Source: Aselliscus stoliczkanus (taxonomy: Eukaryota; Chordata; Mammalia; Chiroptera; Hipposideridae). From it: a stretch of DNA of 64,000 bases. Position numbers and translations under genes: made by a program. The notes under the pieces were generated by a model that did no database searches, was not told the origin of the DNA, and was given only the letters and a program-made list of their open reading frames with translations. Shown piece after piece: positions 57,191 to 64,000 of the stretch (positions within the stretch are counted from its first letter, which is position 1; every line of letters starts with the position of its first letter). The stretch covers positions 37,420,501-37,484,500 of the forward strand of contig CM066729.1 of assembly GCA_033961575.1 (NCBI GenBank), given 5' to 3'.

Positions 57191-60100
57191 AAAGTGAGTA
57201 ACAGAGATATATAGGGGAAAGGATTTAAGTTTTGTATGATATTATAAATGCAGCCCCCATTTGATGTTTCTAAAAGAGATTTATTTTGTTTTTTAACTTT
57301 TTAGAGGGGTGGAGGGTTGCTGGCATTTTTTTTTTCAATGTTTATAGTATCTGCGAAGGTGGAACCATGAAGCACCCAATTTTATATGGGTTATAATTTT
57401 ATATGAGCTATATCAGGGAGCAGCATACAAAATGCTTAGATCCAAAATGCAAAATTTAGATTCCAAGATGATCCATTAAAAAACTTAAGAAGGGGTGTGT
57501 GTGTATGTAAGGTTGTGCAGTTTGGATGCAAAGACACTGTTTCTGTATCAGATAGCATTCTACAACCACTTCCTAGGATTAGGTTAAGTGGTGCAAACAA
57601 ATTATTTTCTGTGCCTTGGGTAGCATTTAACTATTGGACTAAAAGTCTGGTCTGAAATGCTTAATAATTGAGAGTTTTGGATCTGGAAGTAGTAGGTATT
57701 GAGAGCAGGTGACAAGGCCAACAATCACAGAATAAACTTTTAATTGTTCTTGAACCTGTTTGTCTCATTTCTGGCCATGAATGGTCCTCTAGAAGCTATC
57801 TCTGCAATTTTCTCCTTTGGTCATATGGACCCAGCTATGGTGTGAGCTTCTAAGTGAGGCAAGCTATTCCTATGTAATGTTTACCTTCTATCAGTATGAG
57901 CAAAGTTCCCTTTATAACAAAGGCACTGTCAAATTTCTTGTGTTGTACTAAAAGCTTGTTATATCAAATATCAACTTAAAAGAAATGACACACACACACA
58001 CACCACACACACACGTCTCTTTATCGTATTCATTGTCATAATGATAGCTGACCATTTCTTGCTCTTGTGATTTTTTTTTTTTTTGGCTTGACAATCCTAC
58101 TAATTATCGGGTAGAAAATATTCACTAAAAGCATACAATATTTACCTATCTTCAGCATCAGCTACCTCACAAAATGCCAACAGATATACCCAGAGCAAAA
58201 ATGAGGATAACATTTATTTATTGAATCTTCCTCTAACTGAAATACTAGTTCATTTTTTAAATCCTTGGATAGAAACCTGTGTAAGGAAAAGTACTTTATT
58301 GAAATCATTGTATGATTCTATCAATGTCAATACACTTTGAGAAGTGAAAATGTTCCATTAATAAAATTTTTTGTTTACTGCTCAAATGAAATAGTGTCAA
58401 GTCCCTTCGGTGTCCCCACTTCTCCCCACTCCCCACCTATCGTGTCCCCCCTTCTCCACACTCCCCACCTATCATTGCTGAAACAAATTCTCTCCATATT
58501 GCTACATTGAACTAACTTGGGAGCTGAGAAGCTGCACCAACTCTTATTCTTCTAAGATAGATTTGAATCAGTTGCTTTCTATTAGTTCCCACTGCTTCCT
58601 AACTTATGTTCAAGGAGAGAGCTCAGAGAATAGAATATCCTGATGCTATGGTCCCGGCCAAATGTAGAGTAAAGAAGCATTAAGAACAATCTCTGCTCCT
58701 GGACTGACCAAATCCTAGAACCAGTTGTCAAATCTATTCAAAGAGGACCTTTTCTGAACATTTTGAACCCATAAGTTTTACTACTGATTTAGTACCTAGG
58801 GAGGGTAACAATAATCATGAAAGTCTGGGGGCAAATAAATAATAAAAGAAACTCATTTTCAACCATTTTGTGGGATAACAATTGATATAAGGGTTCCTTA
58901 CTGGAAGAAAATCACCCAATATTGTTTTGAAAAGTGAGTGACTCACACACAAATACTAGTTGATCACCAAGGCATACAGAGTAAAACAAGACTCCTGACA
59001 CTTGGGGAACTTTTATAATTTTTTTATACCAGGTTTTCCCACATCACTGACAACACTTTGGAAGTACTAGAAGTAGTCAAAAACAGCAGTAGGAAGAGTA
59101 GACATGCCGAATCCCATCAATACCTTTTATGGAAGAAAATATAAGATGAGCAAGCTCTCTGGTATTGATAGAGCATAGTTGGGTGAGGGAAGGGGGGACT
59201 TCTGAACTCTTCACAGAAAACAGGGATCCCTCTTAGCCTGGGTCAAAACTAGAGATAGTTCATGGTGCTTCAGCACAGTAATCTTCCATTTTCTTTCAAG
59301 AACCACAGATTTGGTTTCTACTATGCATGCAGGAAGCACAGATGAATAAAAAAATTATAGCCCCTTTTCTTGATTTCATTAAATTGTAAGAGATATACTA
59401 ACATCTTCTTGGGCCCCAGTGACAATCATGTTCAGGAACATGTTAACTAAACCTCACATCTTCTCTTGTCATTTTCCCAGTTCTTAATTCTTCACCAAGT
59501 AAAATTGACTATCCAAACTATATTTTCCATCTTTTAATAATATTGTAGAAACTTAACACTTTATAATGTAAGGTTTTATGGTAACATACATTTACTATTA
59601 CCATTCTATTTCTCAACTACCCATTTAAAAAAAAAAAACCTTTTGGATATTTGGTAGTCTTCCCCTCTATTAGAATCAATTCATTTCAAAATTAAGACAA
59701 AGTTCCTCAATCCTTAGTTTTCTAGGTCTATTGATATATAACTTGTCAAGGGTACTTGCTTTCTCATTAATGAATAAACGTTTTTCTCTGGAAAACCAGG
59801 TAAAATTTATTTTTGCCCCAAGCAGACCTAGAGGGAAAAAGGGGAGGAATATTGCCATTCAAAGATATCTGAGCATATCTCTAAAATCCCAAATTACCCC
59901 ATTTCTCTTTATCACCAAACATACATTACTTGATTGTCAGCCTCCTGACTCTGATCTCAGTTGTTAGGTTTCTTGAAAGTATGATGTTGCTGTTGTTATT
60001 TTAATGGATATTCCCGTTTCAGCTAACATATAGATTGCATCTTTTAATAGGTAAGGAATCACTGCAGAATTCAAAATCAAACTTATAAATGTGAGAACTA

Positions 60101-60427
60101 TTTCTTTTAAAATGATATAGGGAGGCACACATTCATTGTAATATCACATTTCAGGAATGCATTGCTAGAACATAATGTATTGTCAAAGCACTGCATCAGA
60201 ATTATTTAATGAATTTCTGACTCCAGTAAAATGTCTTTCCACTATTCCTTCCCTTATACTTAACAGAACATAAGAGAAATTTACTGTCCACTCATGTCAT
60301 GATTTTTCAATGTCTGAATATGTGTATGCTTCAGGGAATAAAAAGAAAAGCCAAGTTCCTACCTGGTATTTTAACTGATCAAAATAATATGGAGCAATTT
60401 GGGGTGAGATGGATAAAACAGAGGGTT
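57191..60427. other. unannotated sequence with small tandem repeats
   Basis: Contains an interrupted CA repeat (57988-58013), a T-run (58070-58084) and a two-copy 32-base tandem (58411-58474). Otherwise nothing is recognised; frames are short and overlap on both strands. Confidence 0.45.
58411..58474. repeat. two-copy 32-bp tandem duplication
   Basis: TGTCCCCACTTCTCCCCACT... is repeated with a few changes as TGTCCCCCCTTCTCCACACT..., each ending CCCCACCTATC. C-rich on plus. Confidence 0.9.
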
Positions 60428-60443
60428 AAAACAGATGAATAAT

Positions 60444-60591
60444 GGGGCCGGCCGAGTGGCTAAGTTGGTTAAGATCTCGCTTTGAGAGCTCTGAGCAACA
60501 GCAATTCGATGCCCAGCCCGAGCTGAGCTGCTGCTAAACTACGGACAGGTAGCAGGATGGCTCAGCTAAAAACAAAACAAAACAAAACAAA
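60444..60591 (+). mobile_element. tRNA-headed SINE, variant body, with TSD
   Basis: Shares the head GGGGCCGGCCGAGTGGC with the other copies. It then diverges: TAAGTTGGTTAAGATCTCGC, AATTCGATGCCC in place of the B box, CAGCCCGAGCTGAGCTGCTG and CAGGATGGCTCAGC, ending in an (AAAAC)n tail. Target duplications AAAACAGATGAATAA (60428-60442 and 60592-60606) are perfect. Probably a different subfamily or a related tRNA SINE. Confidence 0.88.
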
Positions 60592-60606
60592 AAAACAGAT
60601 GAATAA

Positions 60607-61049
60607 AACAGAGGGTTTGGCACCCAATAGATACATCACCAATTGACTTACATCTACAGTTTCGTGATAACCAATGATAATAAAGATAAACAAAGAAACT
60701 GTGCCAAATGTTAGTATTCCAAAGAAATAAAATTTCACACTGTTTTTCCAATCACCTATGTCAGGCTATTACAAAATATGCCACCCAAATTACCTTTGGT
60801 TTAAAAAGAAATTTATGAATATCTCCTGAATCCTTGTTTAAACTGTTAATTAGGAAACAATCAGTGTTTCCTTTTCAAATAAACCACAGTCACATAATTA
60901 GGCCATCCTGGAGATAAGTAAATTTCTAGAAAACAAGGAGTGGAAGAAAGAGCAATAATTTATAAAAATCAATCAATAAAGCATAACTGGCCTTTGCCCT
61001 ATCTAAAGATTCTGTGCTAGATCTTTATTTTAGCCAAGCTTTCATTGTT
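60607..61049. other. unannotated sequence
   Basis: Nothing recognised. Confidence 0.5.
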
Positions 61050-61290
61050 GTTCACATTTATTAAGCATTTCTACCAGGCAGAAGGCTCATTGGTAGGCTT
61101 TTAACGCACAACAACAACCCTAATTGGATAGGTACATTTATTATCATTGTTTTACATGTAAATAAACTGAGGGGCAGCAAATTAAGTAACTTATTCCAAA
61201 TCCCTCAATTAGCAGACAGAGGCTTGAGGATGGTCTGAGCCTGGGAATTCTTGCTCCGGACGCCTGCTCCCCTCCACTCTGCCATGTAAT
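61050..61290 (+). mobile_element. MIR SINE
   Basis: CACATTTATTAAGCATTTCT, CAACAACCCTAATTGGATAG, TTTTACATGTAAATAAACTG, AGGGGCAGCAAATTAAGTAA and AGCAGACAGAGGCTTGAGGA follow MIR. Confidence 0.8.
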
Positions 61291-61894
61291 CCCCATGTTA
61301 TCACATAATGGTCATCTTTAGAAGAAAACATACCAGAAAACTCTCATTTTGAACCAACAGAATTTCTTTATTATTATTATTATTATTATTCACTCAATCA
61401 ATAACTCTAAAGTTCTAAATTTGGGAGGAAGCACTCTATCACTAATTACTTTTGGATCCTACAGACAATCCAGTGGTCCCCAACCTCTGAAAATCTTTTT
61501 GTGAAAAACAAGTCATATGCATAGCAGAGTGGCAATTGCTGCCAAACTTGAATATTATTTTTAAAGTTTCTCTTTATTAAATCAATGCTGGTTTGGGAGA
61601 AATCATACATATGTTGTTTTTAATATTTATGGCCTACTTTCCTTAACTGTATATTTTGGTTTGTAAACCATATTTTCAAAAATATCCTACTTCTCCAAAA
61701 CATAAACTTAAATTATTTTTTAAAAGTACCATTGTTAGGGAAATATATTTAACTTTTTAAAAATTCTTTAAATAGGGTTCAAAAAGGTGGACCCTAATTG
61801 CAGTATTATCTTTGAGCTTTCTTATTTTAAAACTTTCTTTGAAGAGATGACCATATCTCTTTCCTTAATTTTAATTACATAAAAACTAATGATG
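61291..61894. other. unannotated AT-rich sequence
   Basis: Includes a TTA repeat (61368-61390). CAGTGGTCCCCAACCTCTGA (61471) recalls the end of a DNA transposon, but what follows does not match any family I know. Confidence 0.45.
61368..61390. repeat. (TTA)n microsatellite
   Basis: About 7-8 TTA units. Confidence 0.9.
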
Positions 61895-62050
61895 TGTAAC
61901 AGTTATTATTGTCCCATTGGTCAAATAAAAATGCAGGAACTAATTGATTTTGAGTAGTTTCCCTAGAATTGCACAGTGGTGACAGAGTTAAGATTTGATC
62001 CTACAAGTCTAAAATTCAAGATGCTAGCTTTTCCATGGGCCTCCCTCAGC
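61895..62050 (+). mobile_element. MIR fragment
   Basis: TTGTCCCATTGGTCAAATAA, TTCCCTAGAATTGCACAGTG, GTGACAGAGTTAAGATTTGA and AAGATGCTAGCTTTTCCATG follow the MIR 3' half. Confidence 0.65.
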
Positions 62051-62138
62051 CCCACTCCTTGCCACCTACAGCCATTCATTCATTCTTTTTCATCCTTTCA
62101 CTCATTCTTTTATTGAAAAATTACTTGTCACATGTCTA

Positions 62139-62320
62139 TGTTATGAACTAACTGAGTCCTCCCAAAATTCATATGTGAAGCCCTAGCCCCAATGTGACTT
62201 TATTTGGAGATCAGGCCTTTAGGTAGGAATTGAGGTTAAATGAAGCCATACCAGTGGGGTCCTGATCTATTATAATAGGATTAGTGCCATTAGAAGAGAC
62301 ACCAGAGAAAACTAGTTTGT

Positions 62321-62358
<38 letters not shown>

Positions 62359-62628
62359 GTCTCTGTCTCTCCCTGCCTCCCTTCCTCCCTCCCTATCTCC
62401 CTCTCTCTCCTTCTGTGTTTGTGTGGATACATGCACATCGGAACGGCCATATGATGACATAGCAAGAAGGCAGCCATCTACAAGCCAGAAAGTAAGTCTT
62501 CACCAGAAACCAAATCAGCTGGAACTTTGATCTTGGACTTCCTAGCCTCCAGAATTGTGAGAAAAATTTCTGCTGTCTAAGCTACCCAATCTAGCATTTT
62601 GTTACAGCAGCCTGAGCTGACTAATTCA
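62139..62628 (+). mobile_element. solo LTR, ERVL-MaLR, with expanded CT tract
   Basis: TGTTATGAACTAACTGAGTC at the start and CTGAGCTGACTAATTCA at the end give TG...CA ends. Internally ATTCATATGTGAAGCCCTAG, TTTGGAGATCAGGCCTTTAG, CCATTAGAAGAGACACCAGA and ACTTCCTAGCCTCCAGAATT are MaLR LTR landmarks. The flanking 5-mers are GTCTA and GTGTA (one mismatch). A CT/CCTT tract (62320-62413) lies inside. Confidence 0.75.
62320..62413. repeat. (CT)n-rich tract inside the LTR
   Basis: Imperfect CT, CTGTCT and CCCT units. MaLR consensus sequences already have a short CT run here, so this is probably an expansion of native sequence. Confidence 0.85.
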
Positions 62629-62639
62629 GTGTAGTTATG

Positions 62640-63020
62640 TCTGGCAATGTACTTAGCATTGGACAGTAGTACCACAGGCACCACAGATAGAACATAATTA
62701 AGACATTACACTTAGAGAATACAGCTATGCAAGCTCTCAAGGAAAGTTCGCTCGACTAGGGAAGCTAGGCAAACAATTTGAATGCTGTGCAATACTTAAA
62801 GTCCTTTAGTAAATAGATTTATTGATGCTATGATAGGACAACATTGAAGCAGTACTAAACTGTGACTAGAAAGGTTAGGAATAGTATCATGGAAAAAGAG
62901 AACATGAAGAATGAATAGAAACTTGCTAAGGATGGGAAGGAAAAGGAGGTTCCAAGACAGGGAGACCAATGTATGCAAAGAATGGAGGCTTGATAGAATG
63001 TGGAACGTATGAATCAGGTA
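62640..63020 (-). mobile_element. LINE-2 3' end
   Basis: GGCAATGTACTTAGCATTGG, then GAGACCAATGTATGCAAAGA and TGGAGGCTTGATAGAATGTG follow the antisense L2 3' order (...CAGCATGTGCAAAGGCCCTG... region). Confidence 0.5.
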
Positions 63021-63572
63021 TGGTTGGTATGGGAAAAAATGAAGTCAAAGATGACCCATTTGTTTGGCTTAGGCAACTGGACAGATGGTTATACAAGTTA
63101 TTATAAAGGAAATGCACAAGGAGAGGAGCTTTGTAGGGGAAAAATTGCAAGGAGATTGCAATGAAGATTGCAATGATTTGTTCAGCCACGAGAGGCTGGG
63201 TTTCTACTGGGAAAACATTTACTACAGAAACTGACACATGGTAGGTACTCAACAATTGCTTGTTGAATCTGGTTTTTTTTCTGTTCATTTTTTCCCCTTG
63301 GCCTAAGGGCTTTAGGTTTTTAATTGAAGGAGTATCAAAAGAGAGGTTATAAGGTTAATCATGATTATCTCTCTAACCAAACAGGGAGGAAATCAGCTAC
63401 AGTTAAGGGCAAATATGACACAAGAATAATGAAAAATGAGCATGCAGGAGTAGGGTGAGATGCCTTTGTGAAAGAGCCCTTGGTGATCATGATTGGATTT
63501 TGTATTAACTAGGGTAAGAGTAAAAAAAAAAAAAAAAGAAAAGTTGTGTCAAGAGCTCTCCTCCTTGGATAA
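63021..63572. other. mostly unannotated, with a short MIR/L2 end
   Basis: CTGACACATGGTAGGTACTC, AACAATTGCTTGTTGAAT (63230-63270) is a MIR/L2 3' terminal motif. An A-run sits at 63523-63537. The rest is unrecognised; the 120-codon minus-strand frame (62926-63288) overlaps these repeats and is not considered a gene. Confidence 0.5.
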
Positions 63573-63620
63573 CAAGTTGGCCAAAAAGTCCTTTTTCTGG
63601 TTTTGTTCATAATACATCTA
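63573..63620. mobile_element. mariner terminal inverted repeat fragment
   Basis: CAAGTTGGCCAAAAAGTCCT, TTTTCTGGTTTTGTTCATAA closely resembles mammalian mariner ends (GGTTGGCCAAAAAGTTCG-type). No opposite end is found before the window stops, so it is a partial or one-ended copy. Confidence 0.5.
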
Positions 63621-64000
63621 GAGCAGACAATCCACACCCTCAAAAGTGAAGGTAACCATTAAAATTGTGACGAAAACTGCTAAACAGACAATCAACAGAC
63701 TTTGTGAAGAAAAGAAAGGGAATAGTGACCTTTAGCCAGAGTCACAAACTATTTATAGAGGTATCTCGAATTCCAAGCAATAAAACATTACTTGGTTTTG
63801 ACGTAATGAAAAGAAGTATTCTACATTTCTCAAGGTAAGTATTTGCCAGTGTATATATTGCAGACATTTTATTCCAAGGAGAAAAAAAGTTAACTGTTTT
63901 TAAATTTCCTCCAACTGCAGAATTTTCCCCAGTTTCATCCCCCATCCCATAGGTATCCTGTTTAAAGAGGCAGTCCTGTATTTACCAACCCTGTAATTGC
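63621..64000. other. unannotated sequence to window end
   Basis: Could include mariner interior near 63640-63720 (no frame recognised). Otherwise nothing seen. Confidence 0.45.

Noticed and set aside
61471..61700. DNA transposon starting CAGTGGTCCCCAACC
   Set aside because: The first 15-20 bases recall a known family end, but the rest does not follow and no opposite end was found.
62926..63288. 120-codon minus-strand open frame
   Set aside because: Covers L2 3' antisense and MIR remnants; no recognisable protein family.
1..64000. Mitochondrial insertion, processed pseudogene or microbial genes
   Set aside because: No mitochondrial gene sequence, spliced-message pseudogene or operon-like coding density was recognised on either strand.

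Overview
The window looks like nuclear DNA from a placental mammal, most likely a bat. It is AT-rich and non-coding, dense in CA/TG, TA and purine microsatellites, and full of old mammalian repeats (MIR, LINE-2, MaLR LTRs, MER5-type hAT elements). Two signals point to bats. Minus-strand L1 3' ends near 4.4 kb and 10.1-10.8 kb resemble bat L1 3' ends as I remember them. A tRNA-headed SINE, starting GGGCCGGCCGAGTGG, occurs five times with target-site duplications. Its CCCCAATAAAATCTTT tail reminds me of horseshoe/leaf-nosed bat SINEs. Both assignments are from memory, not from a search. I find no protein-coding gene, exon, tRNA or rRNA gene. No reading frame exceeds about 145 codons, and the longest is the translation of a GGAAA microsatellite.

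Layout. 0-10 kb: a decayed minus-strand LINE-2 with recognisable reverse-transcriptase residues, split by an MLT1A-like LTR; a plus-strand L2 tail; an L1 tail; MIRs; a short and a long copy of the SINE; and a complex imperfect inverted repeat (9.2-9.8 kb). 10-20 kb: a 5'-truncated minus-strand L1, L2 and MIR fragments, and a SINE reduced to its last few dozen bases. 20-30 kb: MIRs, a GGAA microsatellite, a mariner-like miniature inverted-repeat element (24.65 kb), L2 pieces and LTR-like sequence (28.6-29.4 kb). 30-41 kb: two MER5-like elements, an ancient L1 3' end, a pair of roughly 308-bp direct repeats 1.6 kb apart enclosing a dense microsatellite cluster, and a DNA-transposon-like element. 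41-56 kb: mostly repeat-poor sequence with one SINE; 44.9-47.3 and 53.3-55.7 kb look like conserved non-coding (enhancer-type) DNA. 56-64 kb: a slightly GC-richer block, an unusual-bodied SINE, MIRs, a MaLR LTR with an expanded CT tract, L2 and a mariner terminus.

There are no genes to act together. The window reads as an intergenic or deep intronic gene desert whose likely function, if any, is cis-regulatory. The points most worth following are the SINE family with two kinds of 3' end (one carrying a polyadenylation signal and a Pol III terminator), the nested inverted repeat, the 308-bp duplication, and the mariner-like miniature element.
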